The notes beneath the pieces were generated by a model. That model worked only from the letters and a program-made list of their open reading frames with translations, was not told the origin of the DNA and did not search any database. The position numbers and the translations under genes were made by a program. From Lentzea alba (GTDB lineage Bacteria > Actinomycetota > Actinomycetes > Mycobacteriales > Pseudonocardiaceae), in contig NZ_JAAMPJ010000005.1 in assembly GCF_011067745.1 (NCBI RefSeq), positions 340,965 through 404,964 on the forward strand: a stretch of DNA of 64,000 nucleotides. Reading direction: 5' to 3'. This document shows, in pieces, positions 46,200 to 53,891 of this stretch. Position 1 is the stretch's first letter. Each line of letters starts with the position of its first letter.

Positions 46200-46685
46200 G
46201 TGCACACTGCGACAGGCCAAATCGACACAGCGGCGTACCAGCGCGTGCTCGGTGATGAGATCCGCAGCCTTCGCAAGCAGCGCGGCTGGACCCGCAAGGA
46301 GCTGAACAAGCGGCTGCAGACCGAGATCTCGCTGCAGACGCTGGCGACCTACGAGCTGGGCACCCGGCAGTGCTCCGTGGTGCGCCTGGTGGAGATCTGT
46401 CACGCCCTCGACGTTCCGGCACACGAAGTCCTCGCTCGTGTGCACGAACGCTTCTTCGGCGACACTCCCGCCGGGCACCTGACGCTGAACCTCACGGCCG
46501 TCGCGGCCACCGACAACCCGCGCCTGATGCCGCTGCGGCGGTGGGCGGCCGGACGTCTGCACGCGCTGCCGCCGGGCGTCTCCGCCGAGGTGCATCTGGA
46601 TCTGCCCGCCTTGGACAACATGGCCCAGCTCTGCCAGCTGCCGACCGTCGAACTGATCCGCGTCCTGCGCGGCATGACCCGCTAG
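46200..46685 (+). CDS. XRE family helix-turn-helix regulator, BldD-like N-terminus
   Basis: A 161-residue DNA-binding protein. GTG 46200 was chosen because GGAGGG sits five bases ahead. The Cro/C1-type HTH is at about 20-75 (LGDEIRSLRKQRGWTRKELNKRL...LQTLATYELGTRQCSVVRLVEICHALDVPAHEVL), the same arrangement as the BldD N-terminus. The C-terminal ~85 residues form an unknown domain. Conserved actinobacterial developmental regulators look similar, but targets are not known. Confidence 0.9.
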   Translation: MHTATGQIDTAAYQRVLGDEIRSLRKQRGWTRKELNKRLQTEISLQTLATYELGTRQCSVVRLVEICHALDVPAHEVLARVHERFFGDTPAGHLTLNLTAVAATDNPRLMPLRRWAAGRLHALPPGVSAEVHLDLPALDNMAQLCQLPTVELIRVLRGMTR

Positions 46686-46762
46686 TTGTACCGAACCCCG
46701 TTCACACCAACGCAACGACCGCCTGAAAAGGGGCAAACAGCACCGCCGGTAACATCGCCGGG

Positions 46763-48010
46763 GTGAACGATTCCCCCGCCCGCCTCCCTCTGCGCACCGC
46801 AGCCGCCGTGAAGCTGGGCAACCTGAGCTCCACGCTGTCCCAGAAGATGGGTCTCGGCGCCGGCGGCATGATCGGCGGCCGGGTGGCGCTGAAGCTCGAC
46901 CCGCAGGCGCTCGCCCGGCTCACGCACGGCCGCAGGGTCGCCGTCGTGACCGGGACGAACGGCAAGACCACCAGCACGATGATGCTGGCCAGGGCCGTCG
47001 GCGCGCTGGGCGAGGTCGCGACGAACCACAGCGGCGCGAACATGCCCGACGGCCACGTCACGGCGCTGTCGAAGCAGCCGGACGCCCCGTACGCGGTGCT
47101 GGAGTGCGACGAGGGCTACTTCCCCGCCGTCGCGGGCGCGAGCAACCCGGCCGTCGCGGTGATCCTGAACCTGTCCCGCGACCAGCTGGACCGCGTCGGC
47201 GAGGTCCGCACCATCGAGCGGTCTCTGCGCGACACCATCACCGCGCTGCGGGACTGCACGATCGTCGCCAACTGCGACGACGTCATGGTGACGAGCGCGG
47301 CCTGGAACGCGCGGAAGGTCATCTGGGTCGCCACCGGCACCGGCTGGCACCACGACTCGGCGAGCTGCCCCCGGTGCGGCAACCCGATCCGCTGGCAGGG
47401 CGAGCACTGGCACTGCACGGGCTGCGACCTCGCGCGCCCGCACCCGAACTGGATCACCGCCGACGAAGCGATGATCACCCCGGAGCACCAGAAGCTGGAG
47501 CTCCGCCTCACGCTGCCGGGCAAGTTCAACCAGGCCAACGCCGTCATGGCGTCCGCCGCCGCACACGCCATGGGCGTGCCCACCGAGGAGGCGGTGCGCA
47601 GGCTGCGCGGCGTCTCCAACGTGAGCGGGCGGTACCGCACGATCCAGCGCAACGGCCGCAGCGCGCGCCTGTTGCTCAGCAAGAACCCCGCGGGCTGGAG
47701 CGAGACCCTCACGGTCGTCAAGGAGGCCAACCACCCGGCCGTCCTGGTGATCAACGCCCAGGAGGCCGACGGCCGCGACCTGAGCTGGCTGTGGGACGTC
47801 CCGTTCGAGCGCCTGCAGGGCCGCACGGTGATCGCGTCCGGCGAGCGCGCGACCGACCTCGCCGTCCGCCTGACCTACGCCGAGGTCCAGCACACGATCG
47901 TGCCCGACCCGCTGAAGGCCATCGACCAGATGCCGCCGGGCGCGGTCGAGGTCATCGCCAACTACACCGCGTTCCGCGACTTGAATGCCAGGGCTGCCGC
48001 TGATGAGTGA
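46763..48010 (+). CDS. murT: Lipid II isoglutaminyl synthase, glutamate ligase subunit MurT
   Basis: A 415-residue Mur-ligase-like ATPase. Walker A GTNGKTTST is at about 64-72, and the family zinc ribbon (SCPRCGNPIRW...HWHCTGCD, four cysteines at about 202-222) is present. C-terminal MurT domain (DUF1727) after about 290. With GatD it amidates the alpha-carboxylate of D-Glu in peptidoglycan stem peptide (lipid II), a step needed for cross-linking in actinobacteria. GTG 46763. The end overlaps gatD by 8 bases, giving the usual coupled operon. Confidence 0.97.
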   Translation: MNDSPARLPLRTAAAVKLGNLSSTLSQKMGLGAGGMIGGRVALKLDPQALARLTHGRRVAVVTGTNGKTTSTMMLARAVGALGEVATNHSGANMPDGHVTALSKQPDAPYAVLECDEGYFPAVAGASNPAVAVILNLSRDQLDRVGEVRTIERSLRDTITALRDCTIVANCDDVMVTSAAWNARKVIWVATGTGWHHDSASCPRCGNPIRWQGEHWHCTGCDLARPHPNWITADEAMITPEHQKLELRLTLPGKFNQANAVMASAAAHAMGVPTEEAVRRLRGVSNVSGRYRTIQRNGRSARLLLSKNPAGWSETLTVVKEANHPAVLVINAQEADGRDLSWLWDVPFERLQGRTVIASGERATDLAVRLTYAEVQHTIVPDPLKAIDQMPPGAVEVIANYTAFRDLNARAAADE

Positions 48011-48710
48011 GTCGACAATCCAGATCGCGCTCGTGCTGCCGGATCTCCTCGGCACGTACGGCGACTTCGGCAACGCCGTGGTCCTCGAGAAGCGCATGAC
48101 GTGGCGCGGCATCAAAGCCGAGATCGTGCCGATCAACTACGGCGAGCCGGTACCGGACTCGTGCGACATCTACGTCGTCGGCGGCGGTGAGGACACCGCG
48201 CAGACGCTGGCCGTGAAGCACCTGCGCGAGCACCCCGGCCTGCAGCGCGCCGTCACGAAGAACGCCGTGGTGCTGGGCGTCTGCGCCGGCATTCAGATCT
48301 TCGGCGAAAGCTTCACCCGTGCCGACAACGTCACCCACCCCGGCATGGGCCTGATCGACTCGACCTCGCACGCGGGCGGCAGCCGTGCGATCGGCGAGGT
48401 CATCGCCGAACCGGCGAACGGCCTGTTCGAGGGCGTGCTGACCGGGTTCGAGAACCACCAGGGCCGCACCGTGCTGGGCCCGGCCGCCCGGCCGCTCGCG
48501 CACGTCAGGGTCGGCACCGGCAACGACGGCAGCGTCGAGGGCGCCGTGCAGGGCCGGATCGTCTGCACCTACCTGCACGGCCCGGTGCTGCCGCGCAACC
48601 CGCAGCTCGCGGACCTGCTGATCGAGTGGGCCACGGGCACGAAGGTCGCCCCGCTGGACCTCCCGGCCGTCACCGCCATGCGTGCGGAGCGGGTGCGGGC
48701 AGCTTCTTAA
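48003..48710 (+). CDS. gatD: Lipid II isoglutaminyl synthase, glutamine amidotransferase subunit GatD
   Basis: A 235-residue class I-type glutaminase (CobB/CobQ-like). The nucleophile is C94 in GVCAGIQ, the position known in Staphylococcus GatD, and H192 is in CTYLHGP. It releases ammonia from glutamine and passes it to MurT. The 3' end overlaps the convergent TetR gene by 41 bases. Confidence 0.97.
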   Translation: MSESTIQIALVLPDLLGTYGDFGNAVVLEKRMTWRGIKAEIVPINYGEPVPDSCDIYVVGGGEDTAQTLAVKHLREHPGLQRAVTKNAVVLGVCAGIQIFGESFTRADNVTHPGMGLIDSTSHAGGSRAIGEVIAEPANGLFEGVLTGFENHQGRTVLGPAARPLAHVRVGTGNDGSVEGAVQGRIVCTYLHGPVLPRNPQLADLLIEWATGTKVAPLDLPAVTAMRAERVRAAS

Positions 48711-49299
48711 GTCTGTCGGCAACACCTGGCCAGATCACGGCCATGACGTACTCGGTCGCGAGCGCAGGTCCAACCTTGGGCCTGCGCTCCGTCCACACCG
48801 CCAGGCGCTCCGTCGCACCGACGACGATCTCCGCGAACGCCTCGGCCTCCAGCGGGTCGATGTCCGGCGAGAACGACGCCAGCACGGCGCCGATCATGTC
48901 CGTCTGCTGCTGACGGATGCCTTCCACCTCTTCCTGCGCCGACGGCACCGCCACGGCCGCTTCCTGCCGCAGCAGCGCCCACGACCTGCGGTGCTCGTCG
49001 ATGAACTCGAAGAACGCCAGTAGTCCGAGCCGCAGGAACTCCTCAGGGCTCGTCGCGCCCGCGATCGCCGCCGCCGTTTTTTCCCTGAGTTCCGTGCGTG
49101 CGCGATGGATGCAGCCGATGAGCAGGCCTTCTTTCGAGCCGAAGTACTCGTAGAGCATCGGCTTCGAGACGCCGACGCGTTCGGCGATCTCGTCCATCGA
49201 CGTGGCCAGATACCCCTGCTCGGCGAAGATCTCCTCGGCGACGGTGAGCATCTGCGCCATGCGCTGGGCCTTGGGCATGCGGCGCCGCGGAGCAGTCAC
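48670..49299 (-). CDS. TetR family transcriptional regulator
   Basis: A 209-residue TetR regulator with HTH at about 10-57 (KAQRMAQMLTVAEEIFAEQG...MDEIAERVGVSKPMLYEYFGSKEGLL). GTG start at 49299. It is divergent from the Baeyer-Villiger monooxygenase gene; two inverted repeats lie between them. It is likely to repress that gene and itself in the absence of an inducing ketone or lipid. Confidence 0.92.
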   Translation of the reverse strand: MTAPRRRMPKAQRMAQMLTVAEEIFAEQGYLATSMDEIAERVGVSKPMLYEYFGSKEGLLIGCIHRARTELREKTAAAIAGATSPEEFLRLGLLAFFEFIDEHRRSWALLRQEAAVAVPSAQEEVEGIRQQQTDMIGAVLASFSPDIDPLEAEAFAEIVVGATERLAVWTERRPKVGPALATEYVMAVIWPGVADRLKKLPAPAPHAWR

Positions 49300-49322
49300 G
49301 AACGGAGTCTACCGCTCGTAAC

Positions 49323-49350
49323 TTACTTCGAGTAACCTACTGCGAAGTAG
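49323..49350. promoter_or_regulatory. Paired inverted repeats, TetR operator candidate for BVMO gene
   Basis: TTACT-TCG-AGTAA (49323-49335) and CTACT-GCGA-AGTAG (49337-49350) are adjacent inverted repeats with 5-bp arms. TTACT/AGTAA half-sites are common for TetR regulators of lipid and alkane genes. They lie 23-51 bp upstream of the monooxygenase and of the TetR start. Confidence 0.65.
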
Positions 49351-49376
49351 CTAACCGCGAGCGGAGGGACGTCCCC

Positions 49377-50864
49377 ATGCACCGAGAGACGAAAGTGCTC
49401 GTCATCGGCACCGGCTTCTCCGGCCTGGGCATGGCCGTCGAACTGAAGCGCCGCGGTGAGCACGACTTCGTGGTGCTCGAGAAGGCGAGCGACCTCGGTG
49501 GCACCTGGCGGGACAACTCCTACCCCGGCTGCGCGTGTGACGTGCCCTCGCACATGTACTCGTTCTCGTTCGAGCTGAACCCGAAGTGGTCGCGGATGTT
49601 CGCGCAGCAGGGCGAGATCTGGGACTACCTGCGGGGCGTGGCCGACAAGTACCGGCTGCGGCCGCACATCCGGTTCAACACCAAGGTGTCCGGCGCGCAG
49701 TGGGACGAGGAAGCCAAGCGCTGGACCGTCACGACCGAGCAGGGCGACACCTACACCGCACAGGCACTGGTCGCCGGCGTCGGCGCGTTGCACATCCCGA
49801 ACATCCCCGAACTGCCCGGCATCGAGAACTTCAACGGCAAGACGTTCCACTCGGCGCAGTGGGACCACGACTACGACCTGACCGGCAAACGGGTCGCCGT
49901 GATCGGCACGGGCGCGTCCGCGATCCAGTTCGTGCCGAAGATCGCCGGGCAGGTCGGCTCGCTGAAGATCTTCCAGCGCACACCGCCGTGGATCATGCCC
50001 AAGGCCGACCGCGAGATCACCGGCCGGGAGCAGAAGCTGTTCCGCGCCTTGCCCTTCACCCAGCGGATCTACCGGAACTTCGTCTACTGGGTGCGCGAGT
50101 CGTCCGCGCTGGGGTTCGCGATCAACCCGAAGATCATGCAGTTCGCGCAGGGCATCGCGTTGCGGCACATGAAGAAGCAGGTGCCGGACCCGAAGCTGCG
50201 GCGCAAGCTGAAGCCCGACTACACCATGGGCTGCAAGCGCGTGCTGATCTCCAACGACTTCTACCCCGCGCTGGGCCGCCCGAACGTGGACCTGGTGACG
50301 GACAAGATCTCCGAGGTGCGCGAATCGTCCATCGTGGACGGTGCGGGCGTCGAGCACGAGGTCGACGTCATCATCTACGGCACCGGTTTCCACGTCGTCG
50401 ACTCGTTCGACTACCTGGACGTCCAGGGCAAGGGCGGCGTCGACCTCGCGAAGCAGTGGCGTGAGAAGGGGATCGAGACCTACTACGGCATCACGGTCTC
50501 CGGGTTCCCCAACCTGTTCTTCCTGCTGGGCCCCAACACCGGGCTCGGCCACAACTCGGTCGTGTTCATGATCGAGTCGCAGATCCGGTACATCTCGCAG
50601 TGCCTCCGGCTCCTCGACCGACACCGCGCAGCGGAGCTGGACGTACGGCTGGAGGCCCAGCAGGAGTTCAACCGTGAAATCCAGCAGAAGCTCACCAAGG
50701 GCGTGTGGACCCAGGGCGGTTGCCAGAGCTGGTACCTCGACGCGCAGGGCGTGAACCGCACCGTGTGGCCGGGCTTCACCTGGCGGTACTGGCAGCGGAC
50801 CAAGCGCGTGCGCGCCGAGGACTACGTGCTCACTGCGGCCAGCCGAGCTACGGCTGCACGATGA
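49377..50864 (+). CDS. Baeyer-Villiger type flavin monooxygenase
   Basis: A 495-residue type I flavin monooxygenase. N-terminal FAD motif GTGFSG (11-16) with VLEKASDLGGTWRDNSYPGCACD. The BVMO fingerprint F-x-G-x3-H-x3-W-D is complete: FNGKTFHSAQWD at 152-163. The NADP Rossmann motif GTGASAIQ is near 178-185. It inserts oxygen next to a ketone to give an ester or lactone with NADPH and O2. A convergent alcohol dehydrogenase and a nearby carboxylesterase suggest an alcohol-ketone-ester-acid catabolic module. Confidence 0.94.
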   Translation: MHRETKVLVIGTGFSGLGMAVELKRRGEHDFVVLEKASDLGGTWRDNSYPGCACDVPSHMYSFSFELNPKWSRMFAQQGEIWDYLRGVADKYRLRPHIRFNTKVSGAQWDEEAKRWTVTTEQGDTYTAQALVAGVGALHIPNIPELPGIENFNGKTFHSAQWDHDYDLTGKRVAVIGTGASAIQFVPKIAGQVGSLKIFQRTPPWIMPKADREITGREQKLFRALPFTQRIYRNFVYWVRESSALGFAINPKIMQFAQGIALRHMKKQVPDPKLRRKLKPDYTMGCKRVLISNDFYPALGRPNVDLVTDKISEVRESSIVDGAGVEHEVDVIIYGTGFHVVDSFDYLDVQGKGGVDLAKQWREKGIETYYGITVSGFPNLFFLLGPNTGLGHNSVVFMIESQIRYISQCLRLLDRHRAAELDVRLEAQQEFNREIQQKLTKGVWTQGGCQSWYLDAQGVNRTVWPGFTWRYWQRTKRVRAEDYVLTAASRATAAR

Positions 50865-51882
50865 CCTTGAGGGCGGTCCGCTCGTCCATCGCCTGGTAGC
50901 CCTGGGCGACGTCGTCGAGCGAGACCGTCCGGTCGAACACCGGTCCGGGGTCGATCCGCCCCGCGAGCACGTCGGCCAGCAGCTCCGGCAGGTACGCCCG
51001 CGCGGGCGCGACGCCGCCACCGATGGCGATGTTGCGGCCGAACAGCTTGCCGAGCGGCAGCCCCGGCATCTCGTGCGGCACGCCCACGTACCCGATCCTG
51101 CCGCCGTCGCGCACGATGCCCATCGCGGTCTCCCACGACTGCTCGGTGCCGACGCACTCCAGCACGGCCGACGCCCCGAGGCCGCCGGTCATCTCCTTGA
51201 TGCGCTCGATCGCGGCCTCGCCGCGCTCGGCGACCTGGTCCGTGGCACCGAAGAGCTTGGCGATCTTGGCGCGGTCCTCGTGGCGGCCCAGTGCGATGAT
51301 CCGCTCGGCCCCCAGCCGCCTGGCCGCGAGCACACCGCACAGCCCGACCGCGCCGTCACCGACGACCGCGACCGTCGCGCCAGGACCGACACCGGCGCCC
51401 ATGGCCGCGTGGTGCCCGGTGCCCATGACGTCGGACAGGCTCAGGAACGCGGGCAGCAGCTCAGCCGGCGCGTCCGAGGGGACCCGGACCAGCGTGCCGT
51501 CCGCCTGCGGCACCCTGACCGCCTCGCCCTGGCCGCCGTCGCTGCCCTTGCTGCCCCAGAACCCACCGCTGCGGCACGACGTCTGCAGCCCGGCCTGGCA
51601 GTACGCGCAGGTGCCGTCGCTCCACACGAACGGCGCGATGACCCGGTCACCGACCTGGACGCTCTTCACGTCCTTGCCGACCTGGTCGACGATCCCGATG
51701 AACTCGTGCCCGATCCGCTGGCCGCCCTCGCGCTTGGCCACGCCGCGGTACGCCCAGAGGTCGCTGCCGCAGATGCACGCCAGCTCGACCCGGACGACGA
51801 CGTCGGTGGCCTCCTTGATCGCCGCGTCCGGCACCTCCTCCACGCGGATGTCTCGGGTGCCGTAGATCGTCGTAGCGCGCAC
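50848..51882 (-). CDS. Zinc-dependent alcohol dehydrogenase
   Basis: A 344-residue MDR alcohol dehydrogenase. Zinc ligands: ACICGSDLW with C37 and the GHEFIGIV glutamate-histidine pair (about 58-65). Structural-zinc region: CAYCQAGLQTSC. Rossmann motif VVGDGAVGLCG (about 172-182). It oxidises a secondary alcohol to ketone or the reverse, with NAD(P). Convergent with and overlapping the BVMO gene by 17 bases, and divergent from the carboxylesterase gene, 109 bp apart. GTG start. Confidence 0.9.
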   Translation of the reverse strand: MRATTIYGTRDIRVEEVPDAAIKEATDVVVRVELACICGSDLWAYRGVAKREGGQRIGHEFIGIVDQVGKDVKSVQVGDRVIAPFVWSDGTCAYCQAGLQTSCRSGGFWGSKGSDGGQGEAVRVPQADGTLVRVPSDAPAELLPAFLSLSDVMGTGHHAAMGAGVGPGATVAVVGDGAVGLCGVLAARRLGAERIIALGRHEDRAKIAKLFGATDQVAERGEAAIERIKEMTGGLGASAVLECVGTEQSWETAMGIVRDGGRIGYVGVPHEMPGLPLGKLFGRNIAIGGGVAPARAYLPELLADVLAGRIDPGPVFDRTVSLDDVAQGYQAMDERTALKVIVQP

Positions 51883-51991
51883 CAGGCGCCTCCTCTTCGT
51901 CGATGCTCAACCGTTACATGTTGCGCCTGTCGCCGTCTCCGTGCCGAATCGAGACGCTGTGGAATTGGTTACGCATGCTTAGTATCGGGAC

Positions 51992-53116
51992 GTGCTGATC
52001 ACCACCCGCGGCGTCCGTTATGCGAAGGCCGCCCGTTTCGCCGAACCCGAACCGGTCACCTGGGACGGCGTGCTCGGCTCCTCCCAGCGCGGCCCGGCCT
52101 GTCCGCAACCGCCGTCGTCACTGCTCGCGGTGGTCGGCAACTCGGTCGAGGGCCTGTCGTTCGACGAGCACTGCCAGGTGCTGAGCGTCACCGCCCCGGA
52201 CAGCGCCTCCGGGCTGCCGGTGATGGTCTGGTTCCACGGCGGCGCGTACGTGACGGGCAGCGGCGAGTCGAAGAAGTACGACGCCGCGTTGCTGGCCGCC
52301 GAGGGTGTCGTCGTGGTCAGCGTCAGCTACCGGCTCGGTGTCTTCGGCTACCTGCGGGACGACCTGGGCCTGCTCGACCAGCTCGTCGCGCTGCGGTGGG
52401 TGCGCGACAACATCGCCGCGTTCGGTGGCGATCCCTCGAACGTGACCGCGTTCGGGCAGTCGGCGGGCGCGGACTCCGTGTACGCGCTGATGCTCGCCGA
52501 CACCGAAGGCCTGTTCCACCGCGCGATCCTGCAGAGCGCCCCGCTCGGCGCGCGCGGTCCCGAGCGCGCGGAGATGACGGCCGCGCTGCGCGAGTTCGTG
52601 TCCGTGGACGCCTCCACGCCGGTGGAGGACGTGCTGGCCGTGCAGCAACAGGTTCCGGCGATGGCGGCGCGGTTCGGTCTGGCCGGCGGCATGCCGTTCG
52701 GCCCGGTGCTCGGCGAGATCGATCTCAGCGCGGCAGCGTCCCGGATCGAGCTGCTGGTCGGGCACACCGCTGACGACGGCAGCCCGTACGTGGCGGACCA
52801 CCCGGAAGCCTGGGCGACCGTGACCGAACTCGTGTTCGCCGAGCCCGCTCGCCGGCTCGCCGCGGACTGGACGGCCGCGGGTGGTCAGGCCGCCACCTAC
52901 AACTTCCGGGGCAAGCCGCCGGGCGCGCCCTGGGGTGCGTGCCACTGCATGGAGCTGCCGTTCCTGTTCGACCCGGAAGGCTGGGCTGGCGCGGGCATGC
53001 TCGCCGGGCAGGAGCCGGATCCCGTGCTGGCCAAGACGGTCCGGGGCATCTGGACCGGGTTCGCCCGCAACGGGATGGACGCGCTGCCGTCGCGGTCGCT
53101 CGAATTCGGCGAGTGA
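51992..53116 (+). CDS. Carboxylesterase, type B
   Basis: A 374-residue carboxylesterase family protein, shorter than the usual ~500 residues but with the core intact: oxyanion loop WFHGGAYVTGS (about 75-85), nucleophile S157 in GQSAGADS, and the His segment GACHCMELPFLF (about 313-324). The acid residue lies in the 230-250 region (VLGEID). No signal peptide. It hydrolyses esters, and would fit downstream of the Baeyer-Villiger monooxygenase. GTG start, divergent from the alcohol dehydrogenase gene. Confidence 0.9.
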   Translation: MLITTRGVRYAKAARFAEPEPVTWDGVLGSSQRGPACPQPPSSLLAVVGNSVEGLSFDEHCQVLSVTAPDSASGLPVMVWFHGGAYVTGSGESKKYDAALLAAEGVVVVSVSYRLGVFGYLRDDLGLLDQLVALRWVRDNIAAFGGDPSNVTAFGQSAGADSVYALMLADTEGLFHRAILQSAPLGARGPERAEMTAALREFVSVDASTPVEDVLAVQQQVPAMAARFGLAGGMPFGPVLGEIDLSAAASRIELLVGHTADDGSPYVADHPEAWATVTELVFAEPARRLAADWTAAGGQAATYNFRGKPPGAPWGACHCMELPFLFDPEGWAGAGMLAGQEPDPVLAKTVRGIWTGFARNGMDALPSRSLEFGE

Positions 53117-53150
53117 CGGCGGGCCGGGTCTCCCTGACCCGGCCCGCCGT
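53116..53150. terminator. Bidirectional terminator after carboxylesterase and surface-protein genes
   Basis: ACGGCGGGCCGGGT and ACCCGGCCCGCCGT form a perfect 14-bp stem with a seven-base loop, starting at the carboxylesterase stop codon and 9 bp from the stop of the minus-strand gene. Confidence 0.9.
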
Positions 53151-53158
53151 TGCCCGTC

Positions 53159-53824
53159 TCAGGAGCGCTTGGTCCGGCGTGCCATCAGCACGGCCGCGCC
53201 GCCCGCACCCACGAGCGCGAGGCCGCCGAGGCCCAGCGGCAGCACGTCGAAGCCGGTGAACGCCAGTTCGTCGGCCTCAGCGGCGGTGGCGACCTGCGGT
53301 GCCGGCGCCTGCGGAGCGCCTCCACCGGGCGGTGGCGGCGGAACGTCGGTCTTGGTCGACGGCGGCGGGGTCTGCGGAGGCGTGGTCGGAGGCGTCTCGG
53401 CGGGCTTGCAGCCCGTGTGCGCCGGGTTCGAGCGGCCGATGCCGTGGTTGGCGTCGCACTCGTAGCCCTTGTTCGCGTCCGAGCCGCCGGGCAGCTGCCC
53501 CTGCGGATTCTTGTTGTCCGCCTTGCCGACGCAGCCGGCGCACGGCTTGCCGACGGCTTCGCCGGTGCCGTTGCCGTTCAGCGACGGCGAGCCGTCACGG
53601 GTCGAGTCGTACGGACCGTGCACATTCGCGCCGTTGCCGCTGAAGTCCGCGTCGGACGGCGGCTGAGGCACCGAAGTGTCCTGAGTGGACTGTCCCGGTG
53701 GGACCTGCGGGTTGTTCGTGATCCCGTTCCCCTTGCCGTTGCCGGGATCGGCGAGCCCCAGTCCGGGGGCCAGCACCAGCGCGGCGGCTGCGGCGAGGGC
53801 AGGGAGGAGCCGAGTTGCTTTCAT
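53159..53824 (-). CDS. Secreted cell-wall anchored protein with LAXTG-type sortase signal
   Basis: A 221-residue surface protein. Signal peptide about 1-25 (ends GLA). The body is low-complexity, Asn/Gly/Pro-rich (NGKGNGITNN, TTPPQTPPPSTKTD) with four or five cysteines in CAGCVGK, GYECDANHG and TGCKPAE. The C-terminus is a sorting signal: LAFTG at 187-191, a hydrophobic stretch, and the basic tail ARRTKRS. LAXTG is the motif recognised by class E sortases of actinomycetes, so it should be bound to peptidoglycan. No sortase gene is in the window. Confidence 0.88.
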   Translation of the reverse strand: MKATRLLPALAAAAALVLAPGLGLADPGNGKGNGITNNPQVPPGQSTQDTSVPQPPSDADFSGNGANVHGPYDSTRDGSPSLNGNGTGEAVGKPCAGCVGKADNKNPQGQLPGGSDANKGYECDANHGIGRSNPAHTGCKPAETPPTTPPQTPPPSTKTDVPPPPPGGGAPQAPAPQVATAAEADELAFTGFDVLPLGLGGLALVGAGGAAVLMARRTKRS

Positions 53825-53836
53825 AGATTCAATATA

Positions 53837-53880
53837 GGACGGTCTGTGAGCTGCGTTACATCGCTACCCACAGACCGTCC
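53837..53880 (-). terminator. Terminator after the second alpha-galactosidase
   Basis: GGACGGTCTGTG and CACAGACCGTCC form a perfect 12-bp stem with a 20-base loop, 11 bp downstream of the minus-strand stop codon. Confidence 0.75.
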
Positions 53881-53891
53881 GGAAAAACACG

